Part shown: positions 35,028 to 43,142 of the stretch, one piece after another
How the letters are laid out: each line of letters begins with the position of its first letter
Numbering within the stretch: the stretch's first letter is position 1
Assembly (NCBI GenBank): GCA_034435955.1
Contig: DAOTWA010000065.1
Location: forward strand, 1-47,420
Reading direction: 5' to 3'
Length of the DNA stretch: 47,420 bases
From: DAOTWA01 sp034435955
GTDB taxonomy: Bacteria > Chloroflexota > Anaerolineae > Anaerolineales > Anaerolineaceae
Position numbers and translations under genes: made by a program
The notes under the pieces: generated by a model
Database searches by the model: none
Told to the model about the DNA's origin: nothing
Seen by the model: only the letters and a program-made list of their open reading frames with translations

Positions 35028-35978
35028 ATGATCATTCTGATTATCCTGGGTTTGGTAGTCATAGGCGGCTCGATCGCTCTGATCGTAGTTGGCCTGCGTG
35101 CGCCTGAAATCGACGATAACGCCATGTTATTGGAGCGCCTGGAGGAATTCACTTCAAGGGGTGAAGAGATCAACCTCGAAGAGATCGAGCTTTCTCAGCC
35201 TTTTTCCGAGCGGGTGATCTATCCTCTGGCGCGTAAATTTGGTCAATTTGCAGTTCGTTTCACCCCCGAAAACGCACTGCGTTCGACCAAGCGCAGACTG
35301 GAGCTGGCTGGAAATCCAGGCCGTCTGGACCCATCGGCGTTTATGACCTTCCAAATCATCGCCGGCGGCGCGTTTGGAGGACTGCTGCTTCTGATCTTCA
35401 TGGTCGGCCATGTTGCCTGGCCCTTCTCACAAAAGCTGGCCATCGTTATCGCTTTCACCTTATTGGGCTTTTTCTTCCCGCAGCTTTGGCTGTCCAGTAC
35501 GATTCAACGCCGCCAGAAATCGATCCGAAAAGCCATGCCTGACGCATTGGACCTGCTGACGATTTGCGTGGAAGCCGGGCTGGGCTTCGATGCTGCGATG
35601 GCCAAGGTAAACGAGAAATGGCAAACTGAGCTTTCGGCAGCTTTCGGCCGCGTCCTGCGGGAGATTCAGCTCGGTAAACTGCGCCGTGATGCTTTGCGGG
35701 ATATGGCTGACCGGATTGGAATACCCGAAATGACCAGCTTTGTGGCAGCGGTGATCCAAAGCGAGCAGTTGGGCGTGAGCATGGCCAAGGTACTGCGCAT
35801 CCAGGCGGATCAGATGCGCATTAAACGACGGCAGTTAGCCGAGGAGGAAGCCCATAAAGCGCCGGTGAAAATGCTCATCCCCATGGCTTTGTTAATATTT
35901 CCGTCGTTGATGATTGTGTTGCTTACACCGGCGGGTATTCGACTTTTCCAATCCACTCTGGGAGCGATGTTCCGCTAG
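35028..35978 (+). CDS. tadC: Tad pilus inner-membrane platform protein TadC
   Basis: 316 residues, second GspF-type platform subunit, with TM segments at about 2-22, 105-150 and 285-305 and the GspF core (MPDALDLLTICVEAGLGFDAAMAKV, FGRVLREIQLGKLRRDALRDMADRIGIPEMTSFV). GGAGGAG precedes the ATG. The comF gene begins 15 bases after its stop. Confidence 0.92.
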   Translation: MIILIILGLVVIGGSIALIVVGLRAPEIDDNAMLLERLEEFTSRGEEINLEEIELSQPFSERVIYPLARKFGQFAVRFTPENALRSTKRRLELAGNPGRLDPSAFMTFQIIAGGAFGGLLLLIFMVGHVAWPFSQKLAIVIAFTLLGFFFPQLWLSSTIQRRQKSIRKAMPDALDLLTICVEAGLGFDAAMAKVNEKWQTELSAAFGRVLREIQLGKLRRDALRDMADRIGIPEMTSFVAAVIQSEQLGVSMAKVLRIQADQMRIKRRQLAEEEAHKAPVKMLIPMALLIFPSLMIVLLTPAGIRLFQSTLGAMFR

Positions 35979-35993
35979 GTCCAAGGAGCGCCT

Positions 35994-36821
35994 ATGCCCG
36001 TTGCAGGCAGCGGTAAGGGGAACCCTGCCTACAGTGCATACCGGCTGTTATGGACCGCCATCGATTGGGTATATCCACCCCATTGCGCAGGTTGCGGGGC
36101 GTTCGGCGAGCGGTTTTGCCGGTCATGTCTTAGCCAGGTGGTGGAGATCAGGCCGCCGTACTGCCGAAAATGTGGCCAACCCACCGATGATCTCGAACTG
36201 TGTCCAATCTGCCGGAGCTCGTCTCCGGCGTTTGATTCTCTACGCTCGTGGGCGATCTTTTCGGGACCGCTGCGTGAGGCCATGCACCGGATGAAATACC
36301 GGCGGGACCTTGGGCTGGGGGAAGTATTTGGCGGAGCACTGGCCGGGTTCTATCGCAGTCTAAACTGGCATGTGGATCTGGTGGTGCCTGTTCCATTGAG
36401 TGCAGGGCGCATGAGCGCACGCGGGTATAACCAGGCAGCTTTACTGGCCTGGCCCTTGGCATTAGCATGCCGAACCCGGTATAATCCGGGTGTGATACAA
36501 CGGGTACGGGAGACGCCCTCGCAAGTTGGTCTCTCTTTGGAAGAAAGGCGCAAGAATGTATCCGCCGCCTTTTGCGCCGATCCTCGGCAGGTGAGTCAAC
36601 AAAGTGTACTCATTGTGGATGACGTGGCTACGACCGGATCTACGATTGAAGCCTGCGCTCAGGCATTGAAAGAGGCCGGAGCAGCGCGGGTTTACGGATT
36701 AACCCTGGCTCGAGCGCTGGCTCGCAACCGCAGCGATTACACCAGCGCGGATGCGCCAGATGGGTTGATGCTGGCGGCAGAAAATGTTAAAGTAAATAAG
36801 GATCGGCCCAATATATTTTAG
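35994..36821 (+). CDS. comF: ComF-family phosphoribosyltransferase-like competence protein
   Basis: 275 residues. The N-terminal part has zinc-ribbon cysteines (CAGC, CRSC, CRKCGQPTDDLELCPIC), as in ComFC. The C-terminal part is a phosphoribosyltransferase fold with the PRPP motif VLIVDDVATTGSTIEA. ComFC is needed for uptake of transforming DNA in Bacillus and related bacteria. AAGGAG precedes the ATG. The position directly after tadC ties it to the pilus transcript. Confidence 0.9.
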   Translation: MPVAGSGKGNPAYSAYRLLWTAIDWVYPPHCAGCGAFGERFCRSCLSQVVEIRPPYCRKCGQPTDDLELCPICRSSSPAFDSLRSWAIFSGPLREAMHRMKYRRDLGLGEVFGGALAGFYRSLNWHVDLVVPVPLSAGRMSARGYNQAALLAWPLALACRTRYNPGVIQRVRETPSQVGLSLEERRKNVSAAFCADPRQVSQQSVLIVDDVATTGSTIEACAQALKEAGAARVYGLTLARALARNRSDYTSADAPDGLMLAAENVKVNKDRPNIF

Positions 36822-36832
36822 AGGAGGAAACT

Positions 36833-37396
36833 ATGAACCCGAAAGTGGACATCTTTGCACGGAATATGGAGGTGACCGACCGGATCAACGATTACGTAAC
36901 CAAAAAGGTCTCCAAACTGGACCGTTTCTTGAGCGGTATCGATGAGACACGCGTTGACCTATCGTATGTGAAATCTGCCCGCAGTGCCTCGGATCGGCAT
37001 GTAGCTCAAATTACGGTGCGAGGGAAAGGATTCCTTTTGCGCACGGAGGAGAGGGCGGATGACATTTTCGCCGCCTTTGATACCGCTATTGATAAAATGC
37101 AACGCCAGATCGAGCGTTACAAGGGCAAACGCTACAATAATCGGGGAAATGGAATGCATGCCTCAGAGGTTGCCGGTGAACCAGCCGAAAATATCGAAGA
37201 GGAGCAGGCGCCGGCTATCGTGCGCCGCAAGAAATTTACACTTGTGCCGATGAACGAAGAGGAAGCCATTGACCAGATGGCGCTCCTTGGACATGAAAAT
37301 TTCTTCGTGTTTTACAATGTGGACACGAATGCGATCAACGTGCTATACCGACGTAGGGACGGCTCTTATGGGTTGATCGAGCCGGAGATTGGCTGA
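36833..37396 (+). CDS. hpf: Ribosome hibernation-promoting factor, long form
   Basis: 187 residues. The N-terminal ribosome-binding domain (KVDIFARNMEVTDRINDYVTKKVSKLDRFL through about 100) is joined by a linker to the C-terminal dimerisation domain (VRRKKFTLVPMNEEEAIDQMALLGHENFFVFYN). Long HPF alone drives 100S ribosome dimers in stationary phase. GAGGAGG precedes the ATG. It lies 11 bases after comF, an arrangement known in many monoderm bacteria. Confidence 0.95.
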   Translation: MNPKVDIFARNMEVTDRINDYVTKKVSKLDRFLSGIDETRVDLSYVKSARSASDRHVAQITVRGKGFLLRTEERADDIFAAFDTAIDKMQRQIERYKGKRYNNRGNGMHASEVAGEPAENIEEEQAPAIVRRKKFTLVPMNEEEAIDQMALLGHENFFVFYNVDTNAINVLYRRRDGSYGLIEPEIG

Positions 37397-37423
37397 TCCC
37401 TCTCATCCAGGATGAGCAGAACG

Positions 37424-37452
37424 AAGTCCGGTGGATTTCCACCGGACTTTTT
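37424..37452 (+). terminator. Terminator after hpf
   Basis: AAGTCCGGTGG pairs with CCACCGGACTT around an ATTT loop, followed by TTT. It ends the Tad-comF-hpf transcript. Confidence 0.9.
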
Positions 37453-37519
37453 GCTGACCGCTTGCATAGATGAGTACAAGCGAGATCTCGGGTTAAACCG
37501 ATTTTGGATAGAATGCGTA

Positions 37520-37528
37520 TGCTATAAT
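37520..37528 (+). promoter_or_regulatory. Extended -10 promoter of folE
   Basis: TGCTATAAT is a TGn extended -10 element with a perfect TATAAT (37523-37528). The -35 is weak. The leader to the folE ATG is about 135 bases. Confidence 0.6.
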
Positions 37529-37670
37529 CAAATCAATTACCTATACGATTAATTTCCCTCCAGAGACAGGTGCCACCATCTGCCACATCCCCGGATTGGT
37601 TTGAGAGGCGATGGCTCACAGACTGATGGGCGGAGGCGCGGCGATGATGTTGAGTTTCCGCGGGAGGGAA

Positions 37671-38330
37671 ATGACGAGGAGTACGCAAGTGAACAACAGC
37701 AACCACAACGAAAAACTGTACCAGCTATCTGGGCTGATTGAGGAAAAACCGCTCAATCGGGAAATGATCCAGGCGGCGGTTCGAAACATTATTGGCGCCA
37801 TCGGCGAGGACCCTGATCGTGAAGGTCTTGTGCGCACGCCTGAACGGGTCGCTGGCATGTACGAAGAGTTATTGTCCGGGTACCGGATTGATCCGGTCGC
37901 CCTGATTAATGGAGCGATCTTTGACGTGGCCTACGACGAGATCGTGATCGTGCGGGATATCGAATTTTATAGCCTGTGCGAGCATCACATGCTGCCGTTC
38001 ATCGGGCGCGCGCACGTGGCCTATATACCAGATGGGCGCGTCGTCGGCCTGTCCAAAATCCCGCGGATTGTGGATATGTTTGCCCATCGGCTGCAGATAC
38101 AGGAACGTATGACCCGACAGATAGCCGATTTCATCGATGAACTACTCCATCCTAAGGGGACGGCGGTAGTAATCGAAGCCGTGCATCTGTGCTCGATGAT
38201 TCGCGGGGTCAAGAAGCATGATGCCCGCATGACCACCTCAACCATGCTGGGTTCTTTCCGCACCAATATGGCCACGCGGATGGAGTTCCTGGACAACATT
38301 TCACGCAGCCCACAGCCGATGAATTTCTAG
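37671..38330 (+). CDS. folE: GTP cyclohydrolase I
   Basis: 219 residues. It converts GTP to 7,8-dihydroneopterin triphosphate, the first step of folate or pterin synthesis. The zinc and active-site stretches are SLCEHHMLPFIGRAHVAYIP and HLCSMIRGVKKHDARM, with DPDREGLVRTPERVA near the start. The start at 37671 has GGGAGGG upstream; a longer frame from 37611 has no such site. folB, folK and a pteridine-reductase-like gene lie convergently. Confidence 0.95.
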   Translation: MTRSTQVNNSNHNEKLYQLSGLIEEKPLNREMIQAAVRNIIGAIGEDPDREGLVRTPERVAGMYEELLSGYRIDPVALINGAIFDVAYDEIVIVRDIEFYSLCEHHMLPFIGRAHVAYIPDGRVVGLSKIPRIVDMFAHRLQIQERMTRQIADFIDELLHPKGTAVVIEAVHLCSMIRGVKKHDARMTTSTMLGSFRTNMATRMEFLDNISRSPQPMNF

Positions 38331-38357
38331 GTCGGTGAAGGCTCAATCATTCGAAGC

Positions 38358-38390
38358 ATCCGCAGCCAGCGAGGCTGCGGATTTTATTTT
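38358..38390 (+). terminator. Terminator after folE
   Basis: ATCCGCAGCC pairs with GGCTGCGGAT around AGCGA, followed by TTTATTTT. Its tail overlaps the folK stop region on the other strand. Confidence 0.9.
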
Positions 38391-38866
38391 GTGGGCAATT
38401 CCGGGTGTGGAACGGCGCCGACGGTCTTCCTCATCTCATGGGCGATGGATGCCAGGGATCTGCCTGTCTCTGTGTGGACGAGGTCGGGGAACAGCTCGGC
38501 CACGGTAATGACCAGGAAGGGGCGCGACCACAGTTTTGTGTCCACGACCTGGCCGTCGAAGAGGACAATGTCCAGGTCGATGGTACGGGGAGCATTCTTA
38601 TTGGCTGTGCGCACACGGCCAAGCTGGCTCTCAATGGGGCGGAGGACCTCATACTTTAAATCGGCAGCGTTGAATTTTGTTCGAAAAAGCACGGCGGTGT
38701 TGAGAAAATTCGGGCCTGGGGAGCCAAACGAAGGAGTCTCCCAGGTGGTGGAGATTCTCTCCAGGCGGCCGTAGCCCTGCAAAATGCTCAATGCTTTACG
38801 TATGTTCTCCGCCGGCTCGATGTTGGAACCCAGGACAATACAGACCTGGTGTTCGCGCTCGTCCAT
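38384..38866 (-). CDS. folK: 2-amino-4-hydroxy-6-hydroxymethyldihydropteridine pyrophosphokinase (HPPK)
   Basis: 160 residues. It pyrophosphorylates hydroxymethyl-dihydropterin from ATP. It begins with VCIVLGSNIEPAENIRKAL, and the Mg2+-binding APRTIDLDIVLFDG is present. The C-terminus is slightly divergent (VVDTKLWSRPFLVITVAELFPDLVH). It starts 4 bases after the folB stop and ends the minus-strand operon. Confidence 0.93.
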   Translation of the reverse strand: MDEREHQVCIVLGSNIEPAENIRKALSILQGYGRLERISTTWETPSFGSPGPNFLNTAVLFRTKFNAADLKYEVLRPIESQLGRVRTANKNAPRTIDLDIVLFDGQVVDTKLWSRPFLVITVAELFPDLVHTETGRSLASIAHEMRKTVGAVPHPELPTK

Positions 38867-38870
38867 GGCT

Positions 38871-39221
38871 TTATGGGTACCGCTCGATTTCTACACCCAC
38901 AGAACGCGAGAAGCGCACTGCGCCGGGTTTCTCGACCCGCACCTTTACCCCTCGAACGTTGGGCTCCTGCAGGCACAGGCCGGCGATATCGTTTGCCAGC
39001 GCTTCAACGGTAAAGCGCTTGGCTTCTTCTACGTAGGCGATCACCTTCTTTGAGATAGCACGGTAATCCACACAATCCTTGATATGATCCGATTGGGCGG
39101 CGTTATGGGTGTCCGTAAAGAGCACAAGATTGATGAGGATATCCTGCCGGTTTACCCGTTCTTCCGGGTTGATCCCGATGATTCCACGTACGAGCAGGTC
39201 TTTGACCAATATTTGATCCAT
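38871..39221 (-). CDS. folB: Dihydroneopterin aldolase
   Basis: 117 residues, octameric aldolase making hydroxymethyl-dihydropterin. It begins MDQILVKDLLVRGIIGINPEER, with EALANDIAGLCL and VRVEKPGAVRFSRSVGVEIER near the end. The start at 39221 has GGAGGTG 2 bases upstream; an upstream frame extends into the SDR gene. It follows the SDR gene by 22 bases. Confidence 0.93.
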   Translation of the reverse strand: MDQILVKDLLVRGIIGINPEERVNRQDILINLVLFTDTHNAAQSDHIKDCVDYRAISKKVIAYVEEAKRFTVEALANDIAGLCLQEPNVRGVKVRVEKPGAVRFSRSVGVEIERYP

Positions 39222-39243
39222 CACACCTCCATAGAGAAATAGA

Positions 39244-39993
39244 TTAGATAAGGTGCCTGCCCCCATCCAGATGGATGATCTCGCCAGTCAGATAATCGGG
39301 CGCGGTGAGCAACATGACCAGCGCCTGTTCCACCTCATCGGGGCGGGCCCAACGACCGGCGGGAACCGATGCGAACAGGCGTTGCTCGTCGACTCCCCCG
39401 TCAGATGGGGGAAGGATTGCGCCCAAAGCCAGTCCATTGACGCTAATACGAGGGGCGAGCGCGGCAGCCAGGGAGCTGGTCATCGAGGCCAGGGCAGCTT
39501 TCGTAATGGTATAGGGGAAATGGTCGACGCCGGGGCGCAGCGCCCGCCAATCCAATATGTTGATGATCCGACCGTTTTCCGCGAGTGCGTAGGAGGCAGC
39601 GAAAGCCTGGCTCAGGCGGTACGGCGCGGTTAAATTCACACGCAGGTGGCGGTTCCAGGCATCCAGGTCGGTGGCCTGGAAGGTAAGCGGCTCGAAAATG
39701 GCGGCGCTATTGACCAGCGCAAACAGAGGTCCGTGACGCAAGGCTGCCGGAACCAACCGGTCGACCTCAAGGGGATCGTCGAGGTTTGCCTGAAGCGGGT
39801 AAGCCTGGACGCCAAGGGCGAGTATTTCGCCGCAGGTATCTTCGACCTCCTGTGAGGAGTGGTGATAGTGTACAACAACGTTCGCTCCGGCGCGGGCCAC
39901 CCCCAAGGCGAAGATGCGCCCCACGCGGCGGGCTGCGCCGGTGATCAGCACGTTCTTACCGGCCAGTTTCTGTGGGTTGGTGGATAGGTCCAT
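39244..39993 (-). CDS. SDR-family pteridine-reductase-like enzyme
   Basis: 249 residues, short-chain dehydrogenase. The NAD(P)H motif is TGAARRVG, the T-G-x3-R-x-G form typical of pteridine reductases and FolM rather than ordinary TGxxxGxG. The catalytic pair is in YTITKAAL. Its place directly before folB and folK suggests reduction of dihydrofolate or dihydropterin, perhaps replacing DHFR (no folA is in the window). Its start overlaps the end of the lgt-like gene by 38 bases. Confidence 0.8.
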   Translation of the reverse strand: MDLSTNPQKLAGKNVLITGAARRVGRIFALGVARAGANVVVHYHHSSQEVEDTCGEILALGVQAYPLQANLDDPLEVDRLVPAALRHGPLFALVNSAAIFEPLTFQATDLDAWNRHLRVNLTAPYRLSQAFAASYALAENGRIINILDWRALRPGVDHFPYTITKAALASMTSSLAAALAPRISVNGLALGAILPPSDGGVDEQRLFASVPAGRWARPDEVEQALVMLLTAPDYLTGEIIHLDGGRHLI

Positions 39994-40771
39994 CGGCCTG
40001 ATTTTCTATGGTTGAAGGGTGTTCAGCGAGATTTATTTCATGAAACCTTTCCAACATGAACAAGCTGAACGCCAGGATGAGCCAGGAGACCAGTTGGGCC
40101 GAGCGCAGATGGCCGAAGAGGAGGATGCTGTCGCCGCGAAAGGCTTCGAGGAAGAGGCGTGAGCCGGCGGAGAGGGCCAGGAAAGTGAGGAAAGTCGACC
40201 CAACCGTCAACTTCGCATAGCCATATTTAAACCGTTCAAATCTTTGCCAAACGAAAACGAGGATGCCGCTCGCGGCCAGGATTTCGTAAATCTGGCTTGG
40301 ATGGCGGCGGGAGCCCCAGAGATCGATACTCCATGGGAGATTGGATGGAGCGCCAAAGGCGGCGCCTGATGCCAGATGACTCACGCCGATGCCAACGAAA
40401 AGCACAGCAAAGGCCGGCGTCAGCGCGTCCATCGTACGCCAGAATGACATCTTACGACGCTGCATATAAACGGCGGCGGCAATAGCAGCCACAGCGATAC
40501 CGCCCATGACATCCAATAAAGCTGGACTGGGGGAGATCAAACTGAAAGGATTATGCAGGAACGCGTCCGGATAGCGGGCGATGTACGTTAATCTTGCTCC
40601 CAAGAGGCCGGCCACCAGTACGACCAGAGCGAGATTGTCCATCTCGGCCCTGGTGACCTGGATGCGCACCGCCAGACGCTCGGATAGGGTCAAACCCAGC
40701 CAAAGGCTGAGGATCACCACCAAGCCGGCGGTCTGAATGGCAAGCGGCCCGAGATGCAGGATCGGCAGCAT
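39956..40771 (-). CDS. Divergent prolipoprotein diacylglyceryl transferase-like membrane protein
   Basis: 271 residues, about 7 TM helices, with the Lgt C-terminal landmarks RHPSQIYE, then SRLFLEAFRGDS and GHLRSAQLVSW. But the catalytic His of the usual HGGL reads MGGI (DVMGGIAVAA), and the Arg/Asn/Glu region around GRFGNFINGE reads GVSHLASGAAFG. So it may be an inactive or re-purposed Lgt relative. It lies directly after tlpA (stop and start adjacent), as such Lgt paralogues often do beside thioredoxin-like genes. Confidence 0.75.
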   Translation of the reverse strand: MLPILHLGPLAIQTAGLVVILSLWLGLTLSERLAVRIQVTRAEMDNLALVVLVAGLLGARLTYIARYPDAFLHNPFSLISPSPALLDVMGGIAVAAIAAAVYMQRRKMSFWRTMDALTPAFAVLFVGIGVSHLASGAAFGAPSNLPWSIDLWGSRRHPSQIYEILAASGILVFVWQRFERFKYGYAKLTVGSTFLTFLALSAGSRLFLEAFRGDSILLFGHLRSAQLVSWLILAFSLFMLERFHEINLAEHPSTIENQADGPIHQPTETGR

Positions 40772-41332
40772 CTAATTTGTTCCTTGCAACAGGTCAGCCA
40801 CCTTCGAACGAAGTAATGCCTCGGACATCGGGCCGCCGATGACCACCGTCCGAATAATGCCACGGGGATCGATGAAATATGTGCTGGGCAGGGCTTGTAG
40901 CTGGTACAGCCGGGAGGCTTCACCGGCCTGGTCATACAGAATTGTGAAAGTCAGTCCTTCCTGGCGTACGAAATCGCTCGCACTTGCCGGGTTATCCTGG
41001 TCGGTGGCATTTACACCCCATACGACGAGGCCGCGGTCCGCATAGTCCCTGTACACTCGCTCGAGGGCGGGCATTTCTGCCTTACAGGGCGGGCACCAGC
41101 TAGCCCAGAAATTGACAATCACCACGCGCCCGCGCAAGGAGGACAACTGCACTACCTGGCCGGATGAGGATGGAAGAGCCATGTTGGGGGCCTGGAAGCC
41201 TTCCCGTGGAGCGGGAATTTGGCCCTGGGTGACTGCGGCCGGAGAGGGGGCGCTGAGCCAAATCCACACGGCGCCAGCTACCAATAAGATTGCATAAAAT
41301 CCTCTGCGGGTAAAAATTGACATGGGTTTCAT
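40772..41332 (-). CDS. TlpA/ResA-type membrane-anchored thioredoxin
   Basis: About 186 residues. A short basic N-terminus and one TM/signal anchor (RRGFYAILLVAGAVWIWLSA) are followed by an extracytoplasmic thioredoxin fold with the redox motif FWASWCPPCKAEMP and a cis-Pro region ALPSTYFID. Such proteins reduce disulfides in exported proteins, for example apocytochromes. The start could also be the ATG at 41323; neither has a strong ribosome site. Confidence 0.88.
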   Translation of the reverse strand: MKPMSIFTRRGFYAILLVAGAVWIWLSAPSPAAVTQGQIPAPREGFQAPNMALPSSSGQVVQLSSLRGRVVIVNFWASWCPPCKAEMPALERVYRDYADRGLVVWGVNATDQDNPASASDFVRQEGLTFTILYDQAGEASRLYQLQALPSTYFIDPRGIIRTVVIGGPMSEALLRSKVADLLQGTN

Positions 41333-41385
41333 CGACTTTGTCAGCCTAGTGTACGACAGTGCAAAACGGGAGTCAAGACAGCCAA

Positions 41386-42105
41386 TCAACCCTCCTTCTG
41401 GCGGACAAGCGCCAGGAAGCCAGGATCGTTGCGAATGGGATCGAGATCGGGATCCTCTTGCGACCAGGCGGCCAGATGCGGGGCAAGCATCAGAGCGCGC
41501 CTCAATTCCTTGATTGCCTCTGCGGTTCGACCGGCGATCGAATAGAAACAGGCCTTGTTGTAAAGGAGCGTCCCTTGCCAGTTCGGCATATCATCGAGCC
41601 TGGACAGGATTTCAATGGATTGATTTTGCAATTGATCTGCCTGGTCCACCTCGCCGTGCTGCAGGTAGAACTGGCTGATGTGTGCGAGAGGATGAATGCA
41701 ATGATCGCCGGCGATCACCCGCCACAACAGGCGGCCGTTGAAATATTCTTGAGGCAACGCCGCCCATAAGTGTCTTTCCGAGAGATTTCCGAGATAGGCG
41801 CGCACGCGCTCGTTGCCTTGCTGCACCAACGCGATCACATCCTGCCAGGATAGCGAGGCGCAATTGGCAAAAATTTTCGCATTCTCCACATCAATATCGG
41901 AGGATTCCGCGACGAGCTCCGAGTTATCGGCCGCTTCGAGCCTGTCGATATTCCTGTTTTTCCAGGTGGCGATGTGGGCGAGCAAATCCTTGGCCGACCA
42001 GTGTTTCGGACTACCGGTTTGTCGCTGCTCAGCCGGCCTCGTCGCAATGAAATCCATCTCGGCGTCCCGAACGAAATCAAGAGCTGCCAACAATTCTTCT
42101 TTCAT
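41386..42105 (-). CDS. DinB/DfsB-like four-helix protein with C-terminal TPR
   Basis: 239 residues. The N-terminal about 150 residues are DinB/ClbS-like (HWSAKDLLAHIATWKNRNIDRL, then ISQFYLQHGEVDQA), a metal-binding helical bundle often used in thiol-dependent or detoxifying enzymes. The C-terminus is a tetratricopeptide region (NWQGTLLYNKACFYSIAGRTAEAIKELRRALMLAP...DPDLDPIRNDPGFLAL). AGGAGA precedes the ATG. It overlaps only unlikely extensions of the tlpA gene and is the first gene of the minus-strand run to folK. Confidence 0.78.
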   Translation of the reverse strand: MKEELLAALDFVRDAEMDFIATRPAEQRQTGSPKHWSAKDLLAHIATWKNRNIDRLEAADNSELVAESSDIDVENAKIFANCASLSWQDVIALVQQGNERVRAYLGNLSERHLWAALPQEYFNGRLLWRVIAGDHCIHPLAHISQFYLQHGEVDQADQLQNQSIEILSRLDDMPNWQGTLLYNKACFYSIAGRTAEAIKELRRALMLAPHLAAWSQEDPDLDPIRNDPGFLALVRQKEG

Positions 42106-42189
42106 GGGTTCTCCTTCATGGAATTGAGAATTTCAAATTGATTTTCGATTGGAACAAATTCGATGAAACCACAGATATATGTCGCTGAT

Positions 42190-42234
42190 AAAAAAAATGC
42201 CGGCTATATTGAAATCCCACTCAATTATAGCCGG
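42190..42234 (-). terminator. Terminator of the glp-sdh-dhaM transcript
   Basis: On the minus strand, CCGGCTATA (42234-42226) pairs with TATAGCCGG (42208-42200) with a 4-bp inner stem, and CATTTTTTTTATC follows. It stands 66 bases after the DhaM stop. Confidence 0.9.
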
Positions 42235-42300
42235 ACAAATAACCAGATGGGCATAATTAAATTTTTATCTAGACTGATCAATACAGCATTGAAAAAAGGG

Positions 42301-42711
42301 TTACTTTAATAATTTCTGTTGTTTTTCTGTTAATGCCTGAGAAGCCTGGCGGCAGACTGAATCGAGGTCGTCGCCGATGCTCGCCTGGACTCCGGCGATA
42401 ATCGCGCCCTCCACCAGTGGGGCAGGGCAAAGAACGACCCGGCGGCGTAATTCCTCGGGCAACAGGTCTATGGCTGTTTCGGCGCTGAGTACAGCGCTGC
42501 CCAGGTCCATCAACACGATTACCCCGTCTCCTTCATCGACCGTTCGAATGGCATCGGCGATCTCGACCGCATCGGTGCCAAATTCGGTATTTTTATTACC
42601 GACTCCGGCTGCAACTGCGATAGGAACTTCATTTCCGGCCATCTGGCGGACGAGGCTTACCAAAGAAACAGCCAGGTCACGACTATGAGAGATAATCACT
42701 AAACCAACCAT
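42301..42711 (-). CDS. dhaM: DhaM-type PTS IIA phosphocarrier
   Basis: 136 residues, single EIIA-man/DhaM domain. The phospho-acceptor is His9 in GLVIISHSRDLAVSL; VIVLMDLGSAVLSAETAIDLL and CPAPLVEGAIIAGVQAS are DhaM signatures. DhaM phosphorylates the ADP cofactor of DhaL for dihydroxyacetone kinase. No dhaK or dhaL is in the window, and the HPr and EI domains of long DhaM are absent. It is the last gene of the glp-sdh transcript, 24 bases after the sdhD-like gene. Confidence 0.9.
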   Translation of the reverse strand: MVGLVIISHSRDLAVSLVSLVRQMAGNEVPIAVAAGVGNKNTEFGTDAVEIADAIRTVDEGDGVIVLMDLGSAVLSAETAIDLLPEELRRRVVLCPAPLVEGAIIAGVQASIGDDLDSVCRQASQALTEKQQKLLK

Positions 42712-42735
42712 AAATGACCCGCCTGGTCTTTTTAT

Positions 42736-43125
42736 CTAGCCTTTTGCCGCGATCGTGCGCAGCAACCATAATCCATAAAAGACAGCCGCGACTCCGATCA
42801 AACCGAGCAGCCAATCGACAGAACGCATCAGGTTCTTGGAAGGATGCAGGTCCAATATGATGCCGCGCAAACCGATCAAAGAGTGCGAGACGACCACAGC
42901 AAGAAAAATACCCTCCATGATCGGGACGACAGGATTCCGGTAATATTGCACCACATCAGTGTAGGTGAGCAATCCGGAGGGGGCAAGATAATGATTTACG
43001 ACAAAATGAATGAATAGTAAAAAGATGACCAGGAGACCGGTTATGATTTTAAGAAACCATATGATGACGGTCTCTTTGGGTCTGGAAGCAGTCATATCGT
43101 TAGACATGGCGTGAACATCCTTCAT
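42736..43125 (-). CDS. SdhD-like cytochrome b anchor subunit
   Basis: About 129 residues with three TM helices (about 20-43, 70-90, 105-125). Histidines fit heme ligation: LLFIHFVVNHY in helix 1 and VVVSHSLIGLRGI in helix 2. The gene is read from ATG 43125; a TTG at 43146 overlapping the sdhC-like stop or the ATG at 43107 are alternatives. It belongs to the succinate dehydrogenase anchor family and follows the sdhC-like gene directly, but in this locus the catalytic partner is likely GlpA, not SdhA. Confidence 0.85.
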   Translation of the reverse strand: MKDVHAMSNDMTASRPKETVIIWFLKIITGLLVIFLLFIHFVVNHYLAPSGLLTYTDVVQYYRNPVVPIMEGIFLAVVVSHSLIGLRGIILDLHPSKNLMRSVDWLLGLIGVAAVFYGLWLLRTIAAKG

Positions 43126-43142
43126 CGAGTAATATGCCTTTC

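Noticed and set aside
35994..37396. comF next to hpf as a novel linkage
   Set aside because: This adjacency is well known in many monoderm bacteria.
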